IMG/VR virus record: IMGVR_UViG_3300033571_012987
Span: 1 to 52,540 of that record
Strand: one strand, 5' to 3'
Source of the DNA: a virus
DNA length: 52,540 nt
Positions 46,087 through 52,540 of this stretch are shown piece after piece (position 1 is the stretch's first letter; each line of letters starts with the position of its first letter). The position numbers and the translations under genes were made by a program. The notes beneath the pieces were generated by a model. That model was given only the letters and a program-made list of their open reading frames with translations, had not been told where the DNA came from and searched no databases.

Positions 46087-48146
46087 TGAAGCTTAGCGTA
46101 GATCAAGACAGGCAGGTCAACCTGAATGGGTTGAAGGTGAAGAATTATGGCATTGGAAACATTGCCGTGTTCCAGCAGGTAGCTCGTTCCTCCATGTACT
46201 CGGACCCATACCGAGCCTGCATTCAGGAATACCTTTCTAACGGCATCGACGCCATGCGTGAGAGGCGAAGGGTTGACCCGTCATTCGAACCGAATAGGTC
46301 CAAACTAACTGTTAACTTCAATGGAGGAGAACTTCACATTAGCGACTGCGGTATTGGTATCTCGCCGGAGCGCATGGAGAAGGGGTTCGCGTCATACTAT
46401 GGCTCGTCGAAACGGGGTTCTGATGACGAAATCGGCGGTTTTGGACTCGGGTGTAAAACGGCTTTTGCCGACCCTAACCGAGACTCATTCACCGTTGACA
46501 CGGTGTACGACGACGAGAATGGTATTAGAAGGAGGTATGTAACATATCATTTCATCGACTCAAACGGCCTCACTTCATACGCCGAATTGTCGAATGTCGA
46601 GTCTCCAGAATCAGATCTTGGAACCACCATCATTCTACCGATCGACGAATCCGACGTTGACACATACAAGAATGTCATCACGAGGGTATGTAAGCATTGG
46701 GCTGATAAGCCAACCATCAGGGGCATTAACCTGGAATGGCCATCAGTACCGGAGTTGTTCAAGGGTGACAATTGGATAGTCACCGATGCTGGAGTGATGG
46801 AGGTGGTGATCGACGGTATTCCATATGAGGTGGATAGTCACAAGCTTCCGTTAGAGCATCGGGAACTGGCAAAGTCTGGAATGGTATTATTCTTTAACAC
46901 GGGTGATCTTAGCATCACCTCCACTAGGGAGTCGTTGGACTATCGCGGTGACACTGTGGCTAGAATCGTAGATCTGGTCAACGATATTAAGGATGAAGTT
47001 TCCGGTAAAGTTTCGAGCATGATTGATGGGATGAATTTATGGCAGGCCCAGAAATACTTGAAGTCAGTCAGGGTATTCGTTAGTGAGGATAAGATTCCAC
47101 AATCGGTATTGGCTCAAAGGATCTATTTCCACAATCTATCGGTATTCAGTGTCAGAAATGACTATGGTAGTATCAGCGTGAGTGATGAGCGACATGATCT
47201 TGACTATAGTGCTGAATTCACAGTCCTGTTCACTAGGACGAAGACTGTCAGCAAGGGGCGCTTGAGAAGTTTCCTTGACTCAGACAAGCACAAGAAGGGA
47301 AACAACGTGTATGTAATGAGGGTCCCAAATTACCTTCTACATAAGAACGTAAAGTACGACTTCACCGGTCCGGATGGATTCACCAAGTTTATAAACTTCA
47401 TTGATTCCAGTTATCCAGGCTCTAGGTTCAAAGAGGTGGTAAGTGAGGCTTATGACCTGCAAAGCTGGCCAATTCATGAAGACTACAGGGAACACAAGGT
47501 AAGGAAAAAGTTCACCAAATCCGCCTTGATCTGCAGTGATCGAGGTAAGTGGTCCAACATCGAGGCAGACAGGATGGAATCGTTAAAGCTGCGCAAGAAC
47601 GTTTATTATATCATTGAGAGAGACTTGAAAGTCCTCAGGGGTAAACGTTGCGACCTGGACGATTCGGTCACAAAAGATGCGATCTTTATATCGCTAGACG
47701 AAGACCAGAAGGACTCTGTCCCGGATAATTGGAAGCCGTATTGGAAAACCTACAAGACGCGTCTGCAGGGGAAGCTAGAAAGAGCAAGGACTCTGGTAAA
47801 AGAAGTGAATAAAATGAACCCTTCTGACCTCGCGTCGAACTTCGGATGTTATAACGGGTTTCACTCCTTTATACTCCTTGGTAAATTATCGTTCATGCAA
47901 GGGTTCAAGAGTGATGGTAAGAAAGTGGAATACCTCAGTCTTGACAGGTATTTCAGGATACTCTCGTGCGTAAACACTAACAAGCCAATGTCGTCTGTAT
48001 TACTTAGGTCATACAGGGGTCCTGGGGGTATCTATGATAAGAAAGCTCGTCAGAATCTTATCAGGGATATGAGATCCAAGCTTCTGACCCACCGCATGAG
48101 GGCCGTTACGAAGTTAGTCTCTAAGATCAAATCAATCAAGAATTGA
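46086..48146 (+). CDS. rIIA: rIIA-like protein (GHKL ATPase fold)
   Basis: The protein is 686 aa. The GHKL ATP-binding motifs are clear: E48-x-x-x-N52-x-x-D55 (E-Y-L-S-N-G-I-D), D87-x-G-x-G (D-C-G-I-G-I) and G-G-F-G-L-G-C-K-T-A-F (117-127). rIIA-like proteins are HSP90/MutL-fold ATPases found with rIIB; in T4 the pair affects lysis timing and exclusion by lambda. It follows two small genes in the early operon starting at 45581, and rIIB lies directly downstream with its own promoter overlapping the rIIA stop codon. Confidence 0.85.
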   Translation: MKLSVDQDRQVNLNGLKVKNYGIGNIAVFQQVARSSMYSDPYRACIQEYLSNGIDAMRERRRVDPSFEPNRSKLTVNFNGGELHISDCGIGISPERMEKGFASYYGSSKRGSDDEIGGFGLGCKTAFADPNRDSFTVDTVYDDENGIRRRYVTYHFIDSNGLTSYAELSNVESPESDLGTTIILPIDESDVDTYKNVITRVCKHWADKPTIRGINLEWPSVPELFKGDNWIVTDAGVMEVVIDGIPYEVDSHKLPLEHRELAKSGMVLFFNTGDLSITSTRESLDYRGDTVARIVDLVNDIKDEVSGKVSSMIDGMNLWQAQKYLKSVRVFVSEDKIPQSVLAQRIYFHNLSVFSVRNDYGSISVSDERHDLDYSAEFTVLFTRTKTVSKGRLRSFLDSDKHKKGNNVYVMRVPNYLLHKNVKYDFTGPDGFTKFINFIDSSYPGSRFKEVVSEAYDLQSWPIHEDYREHKVRKKFTKSALICSDRGKWSNIEADRMESLKLRKNVYYIIERDLKVLRGKRCDLDDSVTKDAIFISLDEDQKDSVPDNWKPYWKTYKTRLQGKLERARTLVKEVNKMNPSDLASNFGCYNGFHSFILLGKLSFMQGFKSDGKKVEYLSLDRYFRILSCVNTNKPMSSVLLRSYRGPGGIYDKKARQNLIRDMRSKLLTHRMRAVTKLVSKIKSIKN

Positions 48147-48171
48147 CAAACCATCAACAACGTGATATAGA
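48143..48171 (+). promoter_or_regulatory. Extended -10 sigma70-type promoter of rIIB
   Basis: TTGACA 48143-48148 (overlapping the rIIA stop), 17-nt spacer ending TGA, TATAGA 48166-48171; ATG 6 nt later at 48178. Confidence 0.75.
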
Positions 48172-48177
48172 AAAGCA

Positions 48178-49341
48178 ATGAAACATACCGTAGTTAACCA
48201 CATCGTCACTCCAAGGTCCATCACTGTAATCTACAATGATGGAGTAATCGATAAGACAGCAACTGTTCAATCTACTGATTTTGAACGTTTCCAGGCGGCA
48301 TCTAGTGCTATTAAGTCTGGTAAATTCGATTCCCTTCTCTCGATCATCAAGCCAGAGGTGATGGCCTCTGATCTTGGGGATGGATTCATCCTCGAAAATG
48401 GGGTCGTAACCTATAACGGTCAGAGTGTCCCTGATGTGCTCTCCGATAAGATTGTCACCTTGGTTCGCTCCAATTTCAGTGTGGAACCTCCAAAGAACTT
48501 CTGGATTAAGGCCAAGCGAAACCCATCAAAGGTTAGTCTTGGGACCCTGTGTGACTTCATCAGCAAGAACAACGTCACCATTCAGAAGGACGGAAACTTC
48601 ATCCTCTATAAGAGGGTGAGGAATAACATGACATCCCACCATGATGGTACCACGCTTCATAAGATCGGGGTACCTCTCACCATCGATAGGAACAAATGCG
48701 ACCCGAACCCGATGACTGAGTGTGGCAGGGGTCTTCACGCAGCCCCATTCTCATGGGTTGAGAGAAACTACAACACCGGTAAAATGCTAGAAGTAGCCAT
48801 CGACCCGGAGCATGTCGTATCGGTGCCATCCGCTGACCCCGGTAAAATCCGTTCGTGTTGGCAGCTTCCTATCAGAATAGTTGGCTCTGATGACAACATC
48901 AAAGCATCCGACCTCAAGGAGGGTGAGGTGGTGCAGGTGGTGTCGAGTGAAAGCACTCCAAGTGAGGTCCGTAAGGTCCGCACACAACGCCGCAAGGAAA
49001 TCAGTAAGGGCGGTTCTTCCATCAACGCCACTACTGATCGTCTTACAATTCCAGCAGTTATCATGCTGGACGCCGGGTTCAAATCCAATGACGAACTCTC
49101 AGTGTTCATCACCGACAAGAGGTCCAGGTTCCTCCTCATCTGCCCGTCCAGACATTTGAAGAGGACTTCCAAAGAGTATAAGTGCGTGGATTCCATGACC
49201 GTCAAGTCACTCTCCACTGGTTCCGTCTCGCTTCGCGCTCCTACCCTTGCCTTGGCAAAGATCTGGCCCTCTAAATCTAGGGACAGGAAATACAAGGTCA
49301 AGATTATTTCCAGGAATCTTGTCGAGGTTCGTCTGGCCTAG
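48178..49341 (+). CDS. rIIB: rIIB-like protein
   Basis: The protein is 387 aa. The segment with F-I-L-Y-K-R-V (about 141-147), H-K-I-G-V-P-L, C-G-R-G-L-H-A-A-P (about 182-190) and M-L-E-V-A-I-D-P-E-H-V-V (about 203-214) is characteristic of rIIB-type proteins. A C-terminal ~130-residue extension (about 255-387) is beta-rich and unlike the T4 core. Adjacent to rIIA in the same order as in T4. A strong hairpin lies 12 nt after the stop. Confidence 0.82.
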   Translation: MKHTVVNHIVTPRSITVIYNDGVIDKTATVQSTDFERFQAASSAIKSGKFDSLLSIIKPEVMASDLGDGFILENGVVTYNGQSVPDVLSDKIVTLVRSNFSVEPPKNFWIKAKRNPSKVSLGTLCDFISKNNVTIQKDGNFILYKRVRNNMTSHHDGTTLHKIGVPLTIDRNKCDPNPMTECGRGLHAAPFSWVERNYNTGKMLEVAIDPEHVVSVPSADPGKIRSCWQLPIRIVGSDDNIKASDLKEGEVVQVVSSESTPSEVRKVRTQRRKEISKGGSSINATTDRLTIPAVIMLDAGFKSNDELSVFITDKRSRFLLICPSRHLKRTSKEYKCVDSMTVKSLSTGSVSLRAPTLALAKIWPSKSRDRKYKVKIISRNLVEVRLA

Positions 49342-49561
49342 TCCTAGAACAGTGAGGGGCGCGATCAATCGCGCCCCTCATATTATTAGGTAAAGCGTAA
49401 TACTTAAATAACTCTACCTTGTCAGAGCCTTTAGGATGTTTCCAGTAACCTAACTGACTGTCCCAAACAAAAGCGTCAAATGGTAGATGTACCTCCAGTA
49501 TGTCGCTACCATGTGCAACATAGTAACCTTCTTTTGAGTGAGGTTTGATGCTAAATGCCAT
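49304..49561 (-). CDS. Hypothetical protein, 85 aa (3' end overlaps the rIIB terminator)
   Basis: The first ~60 residues look like a real protein (Y-Y-V-A-H-G-S-D-I-L-E-V-H-L-P-F-D-A-F-V-W-D-S-Q-L is split here by short motif text only). No stop occurs before the hairpin at 49353-49380, so the frame runs through it and into the 3' end of rIIB. Either the last ~25 codons are accidental read-through or a functional tail crosses a bidirectional terminator. Family unknown. Confidence 0.5.
   Translation of the reverse strand: MAFSIKPHSKEGYYVAHGSDILEVHLPFDAFVWDSQLGYWKHPKGSDKVELFKYYALPNNMRGAIDRAPHCSRTRPDEPRQDSWK
49353..49380. terminator. Hairpin terminator between convergent genes
   Basis: A perfect 12-bp stem (49353-49364 with 49369-49380) closes a TCAA loop, followed by TATTATTA on the plus strand. 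It lies 12 nt after the rIIB stop and would serve rIIB; the lack of a clean T run makes it moderate in strength. It lies inside the minus-strand reading frame 49304-49561. Confidence 0.7.
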
Positions 49562-49606
49562 GCTTCTTTAGCCAAGGGTCTGATACTATCCCTGAGCATG
49601 CCAGGA

Positions 49607-50194
49607 CTACTTGGAGTTGTAAGACCCGCTGGCCTTGAAATCCTTAGGCGGGGTTAGGGTGTAAGTAGTCGGTACGGTTTTGTCCGATTCCACAATCCTC
49701 AATCCAGGAACTAACTCCGTACCCTTCTTTCTTATCCACTTGAACTTTGATACCGAGATAGTTACATCAACGCTGTGGCCAGCAAGTATGGACTCGAATA
49801 CCTTCTTGTACTTAGGTAGAAGTTGGTGATTATTGATTTTGAGAACCAGTAACTGCCAAGCTCTCTTCTGCAGAGTAGATCTACCACTGAATAATTTGCT
49901 TGGATTCTTCGGGTAGAATACTTGGTGGATATACTGACGCGAAACCCCAAGCTCATTTGCTATAGATTGCATTACTCCACCATTCTTTCCGACCGGTGGT
50001 ATGTACCTGAGATCACTTCTTGCTGAGTACATCTCGTTCTTCTCGGTGATTGAATAGGAAACCTGAGTTCTCTCTTCCTCTGCCATTCCGCCCCAATCAT
50101 CCTCCACTTTGGAAACCCTAGCTAGTTCCATGGCCAATCTCTCGCTGTCTGATATTTTCCTCGGCCTTCTTTTGAAGATGTTCATTATTTTCAT
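49607..50194 (-). CDS. Helix-turn-helix DNA-binding protein, 195 aa
   Basis: Residues about 72-100 read G-V-M-Q-S-I-A-N-E-L-G-V-S-R-Q-Y-I-H-Q-V-F, a clear helix-turn-helix (A-x-x-x-G-V-S-x-x-x-I). The N-terminus is basic (K-R-R-P-R-K). Likely a transcriptional regulator; target unknown. A TTCTA motif (50202-50206, minus strand) lies 7 nt before the ATG, sharing the 10-mer GCATTCTATT with the gene at 17713. Confidence 0.7.
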   Translation of the reverse strand: MKIMNIFKRRPRKISDSERLAMELARVSKVEDDWGGMAEEERTQVSYSITEKNEMYSARSDLRYIPPVGKNGGVMQSIANELGVSRQYIHQVFYPKNPSKLFSGRSTLQKRAWQLLVLKINNHQLLPKYKKVFESILAGHSVDVTISVSKFKWIRKKGTELVPGLRIVESDKTVPTTYTLTPPKDFKASGSYNSK

Positions 50195-50211
50195 TCGTCA
50201 ATAGAATGCAG

Positions 50212-51102
50212 TTAGAGACTCGATAGTGGGATATCGAATGAACTCACAATTTTACCGCCACTACTCTCCGTCCGATTGGTCTTTACAAATTTCGTGAATC
50301 CGGATGACCAGTAACATCTAATGAACGATCTTCCCCCTGAACTAACTAACCTCCAGTCGATCAACATTGTGTCTTTAACGGCCAAGTCGAATTCTTCTGG
50401 AGACACTTCGGAGAACTCAAGTATATCTCTATTGATCAGGGCATTAGTGAATAATCTAACCACCCTATGCGATAAGACAGCCATCCTTTCCATGATGGTT
50501 ACTGCAGAATGACTTAGCTTGTTCCTAGACTCCGTCATTAACCTATCCTTCGTCAACCCAGACTTATTAATGACACAGCCACCCCACCCATTAATCAACT
50601 TGCTGTATGACTTCACAGCACCCCTTGTCCACTTTTTTGATATTACCCTATTCGGCTTGAAGTTAGGGAACTTCCTCACCTGCATCTTGTGAATTACCTC
50701 GTCGTCTAGACTTACCTTCCTAGTATTATCAGAAGCCACACAGGCTTCGTGTTGGGTCATCCCAAGTAGTCTATTCCGAACGTAGCTCAACAGATTCTCC
50801 TCACTTAGCAGAAACATGTCGTCTTTATCTAGTCCATGATTTACCAACAACCTCCCGAAGCTAGATGAGATAGAAGCCTTCTCTTTCAGCTTCCCCTCCC
50901 AGACACCACGAGGTCTCAACTGCGGGCATCCACCCTTGGAGATTTTTGACAAAGATCTTTTGGCACCTCTAAGTACTCTTCCATAGTTATGTCCCAATAC
51001 AGACCTTACAGATGATCTGCTGAGGAGTCCGTAGTGTATGGCTAAGGCGTAGTAATGCCTTACCTGAAGAAATGGCTCTAAACTACTAAGGTCAACCTTC
51101 AT
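50212..51102 (-). CDS. Hypothetical protein, 296 aa
   Basis: Family not recognised. Basic and helical, with many Ser and Arg residues; no membrane segments. I start at ATG 51102 (a GTG at 51117 would extend it by five residues); this overlaps the end of the MazG-like gene, so the two are in one operon. Residues about 150-170 (N-R-V-I-S-K-K-W-T-R-G-A-V-K-S-Y) are basic and could contact nucleic acid, but this is speculation. Confidence 0.65.
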   Translation of the reverse strand: MKVDLSSLEPFLQVRHYYALAIHYGLLSRSSVRSVLGHNYGRVLRGAKRSLSKISKGGCPQLRPRGVWEGKLKEKASISSSFGRLLVNHGLDKDDMFLLSEENLLSYVRNRLLGMTQHEACVASDNTRKVSLDDEVIHKMQVRKFPNFKPNRVISKKWTRGAVKSYSKLINGWGGCVINKSGLTKDRLMTESRNKLSHSAVTIMERMAVLSHRVVRLFTNALINRDILEFSEVSPEEFDLAVKDTMLIDWRLVSSGGRSFIRCYWSSGFTKFVKTNRTESSGGKIVSSFDIPLSSL

Positions 51103-51811
51103 GAGTGTGATTACCACCTACCATGGCATCTTCCACCCAATTCCTCTTACCGACTATACTCCAGGTTTTTTCAACCACTTCAAGAAGGGTCATCCCGTAT
51201 GTCCTTGAGAACATATCGAGGTACGTCATTATTACGCCGAAGGATTGACCGGGTGATTCGTGCATTTTCGATAGGGATCTTGAAATGAGGATCACAAGGT
51301 CTTTCCTAATCTGATGCACAGAAGGCGGATTCCCAACGGTATCATAACTCATGTCAACCCTATGCAGATAGACCGTAGATGAGACCGTCAGCATGTCTAT
51401 CTCCAACACGTTCAAATAATTCATCATGTAAATCATGATGTCGCCTATAGCATCAACGGCGTCTCTATCGTGCTTCTCAGGGGTACCTCTTATTCCCTGG
51501 TCTTTCTTGAGGATGGCCTTGGCTAGTTCTCCGACTTCCTCTATGATCCCTAGTAGTGGATTAGTTCCTTGGGCCTTCTCTTTGAAATTCTTCCATGCCC
51601 AAGCACCTACCTCCCTTTGGATTTTGGAGAATCTCCTACCAACCTCGTTGTTCTTCTTCAGAAGTTCTATCTCATCCGCATCCAGAAGGAATGCGGAATA
51701 ATTAACCTCATCACTTCTGTTCTTGGCCCAGAATGGTACCTTTGTGATCTTTGGGTTGACGTCTTCGTATTCTGAAATAGGGATATCTGGAACAAGTACT
51801 TTGTCGTTCAT
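51092..51811 (-). CDS. MazG-like all-alpha NTP pyrophosphohydrolase
   Basis: The protein is 239 aa. The metal-binding motif E91-E92-V-G-E95-L-A-K-A (EExxE) and D120-A-I-G-D124-I-M-I-Y (DxxxD) mark a MazG/dUTPase-like all-alpha pyrophosphatase; the surrounding sequence is longer than a simple MazG core (about 100 aa). MazG-type enzymes hydrolyse (d)NTPs to (d)NMPs; phage homologues lower host or special nucleotides, and MazZ is one used by diaminopurine phages. TTCTA (51818-51822, minus strand) is 6 nt before the ATG. Confidence 0.78.
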   Translation of the reverse strand: MNDKVLVPDIPISEYEDVNPKITKVPFWAKNRSDEVNYSAFLLDADEIELLKKNNEVGRRFSKIQREVGAWAWKNFKEKAQGTNPLLGIIEEVGELAKAILKKDQGIRGTPEKHDRDAVDAIGDIMIYMMNYLNVLEIDMLTVSSTVYLHRVDMSYDTVGNPPSVHQIRKDLVILISRSLSKMHESPGQSFGVIMTYLDMFSRTYGMTLLEVVEKTWSIVGKRNWVEDAMVGGNHTHEG

Positions 51812-51839
51812 AATTGATAGAAAACAGTTGTTAGTTAAC

Positions 51840-51868
51840 TTGACAAGAAGCTACTCATGTGTTATAAT
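51840..51868 (+). promoter_or_regulatory. Extended -10 sigma70-type promoter
   Basis: TTGACA 51840-51845, 17-nt spacer ending TGT, TATAAT 51863-51868; ATG 5 nt later at 51874. The best-consensus promoter in the window. Confidence 0.85.
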
Positions 51869-51873
51869 TTGGT

Positions 51874-52488
51874 ATGGACCTTTATGAAACTCTAGGAATC
51901 ACCAAAGACGCCTCTCAGGAGGAAATCAAAAAAGCCTATCAGAGGGCGGCGAAGAAAAATCATCCGGATTCCCCTGATAAGGATGACGACAAATGGGATG
52001 AAATCAGCAAAGCGTATGAAGTGTTGAACGATCCCGGACGTAAGAAGATCTACGACGAGACTGGAGTTCACAACTCCGACCACTACAATATGATTGCTGA
52101 AACTACCGTCGCGGTGTTCATGCGTCATGTTCAGTCATCCAATCCTATTCGGGATGCGATCAGGGCTGTCGAACGTGAGAATTCCAACAACACGATGGCA
52201 ATCTTCGAGAACAAATCAGCAATATCTTTAATCGATTCATTGCTGAAACGCTTGAAGAGGTCCGACAAGTCGAGTGTTGACCCGATTAAAGATGCCCTCT
52301 TGAAAAAGAAACAGGACTTTGAGAATAAAATCAAGTCCGCCACCTACGTCATTTCTCTCATGAAGGAGGTCATTGCAGAGCTTAAGAAATACAGCATCTC
52401 GGACGATTCTCCCTCAGCCACTGCAGAAATGCTGGTACTGAGGGGTCCGAGGAAGTCATCCACTAACTACCACTATGAGGAGCCGTAA
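51874..52488 (+). CDS. J-domain (DnaJ-like) protein
   Basis: The protein is 204 aa. Residues 1-65 form a complete J domain: [18 protein letters not shown], the essential H30-P-D32, and A-Y-E-V-L-N-D-P-x-x-R-x-x-Y-D. There is no G/F-rich or zinc-finger region, so it is a class III type J protein; the C-terminus is helical with no known domain. It would recruit and stimulate host DnaK (Hsp70), as some phage J proteins do in replication or assembly. It is expressed from a strong early promoter. Confidence 0.9.
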   Translation: MDLYETLGITKDASQEEIKKAYQRAAKKNHPDSPDKDDDKWDEISKAYEVLNDPGRKKIYDETGVHNSDHYNMIAETTVAVFMRHVQSSNPIRDAIRAVERENSNNTMAIFENKSAISLIDSLLKRLKRSDKSSVDPIKDALLKKKQDFENKIKSATYVISLMKEVIAELKKYSISDDSPSATAEMLVLRGPRKSSTNYHYEEP

Positions 52489-52540
52489 TAGAATACTAGC
52501 CCGTTTCATGGTGTCATACGTGATTTCCGGTAAGCCCTAT
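52475..52540 (+). CDS. Start of a further gene (truncated by window end)
   Basis: An ATG at 52475, overlapping the end of the J-domain gene by 14 nt, opens a frame that runs to the last base (22 codons, basic start [11 protein letters not shown]). It cannot be identified from this stretch. Confidence 0.35.
   Translation, partial: MRSRNRILARFMVSYVISGKPY

Overview
The window is part of a tailed bacteriophage genome, most likely a large-genome myovirus with a T4-like core. It encodes a terminase large subunit, a gp20-like portal, a gp6/J-like baseplate wedge protein, a gp19-like tail tube, a gp5-like hub/spike, a PAAR-like spike tip, a gp46/SbcC-like recombination ATPase, a primase, a gp55-like sigma factor and an adjacent rIIA-rIIB pair. 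Genes are packed, often with ATGA or TAATG overlaps. They sit in blocks on both strands and use the standard code (TGA is a stop). Arg AGG/AGA and Ile ATA codons look frequent by eye, and the tRNAs present (Arg-TCT, a CAT tRNA that may be Ile2, Val-TAC) fit that. The host cannot be identified from the sequence. Host-type promoters are TTGACA/TATAAT-like, and many starts lack an obvious Shine-Dalgarno sequence.

Layout: 1-2.4 kb holds the end of a NUMOD3-repeat homing-endonuclease-like gene, two orphan genes, a 2OG-Fe(II) oxygenase, tRNA-Val and a DUF2829/Tad2-like protein. 2.4-7.0 kb (minus) holds small orphans, PurB, a membrane protein, the sigma factor and a PLD-like protein. 7.0-8.25 kb holds a YczE-like membrane protein, a 58-aa gene, two tRNAs and an aberrant tRNA-like gene. 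8.3-13.4 kb holds TerL, interrupted by an intein at Walker A, a ParB-fold protein and two probable virion genes. 13.4-17.7 kb (minus) holds a DUF3307 protein, NAD-dependent DNA ligase and a DUF262 protein. 17.7-22.4 kb holds a P-loop kinase-like protein, a GT9-like glycosyltransferase and the gp46-like ATPase. 22.4-34.0 kb is a late structural block (baseplate, portal, a 2,224-aa adhesin, tail tube). 34.3-41.0 kb (minus) holds orphan and virion-associated genes, an ACP-like protein, a possible second sigma-like protein and primase. 41.1-45.1 kb holds the spike module. 45.1-49.4 kb holds early genes with rIIA-rIIB. 49.3-52.5 kb holds a helix-turn-helix protein, a MazG-like protein and a J-domain protein.

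The most notable system-level signal is regulatory. Three recurrent motifs sit a few bases in front of start codons. (1) A near-consensus TTGACA plus extended -10 promoter occurs with the start codon usually only 5-8 nt after the -10, which predicts leaderless or nearly leaderless early mRNAs (11 clear cases, 10 with this short gap). (2) The octamer CTAGTTAT (or GTAGTTAT) lies 4-10 nt before genes that are largely structural. It is a candidate phage-specific late promoter, and the window encodes a gp55-like sigma factor. (3) The pentamer TTCTA lies mostly 6-7 nt before a further dozen genes and is a candidate third class. In all three, transcription would start at or very near the start codon.
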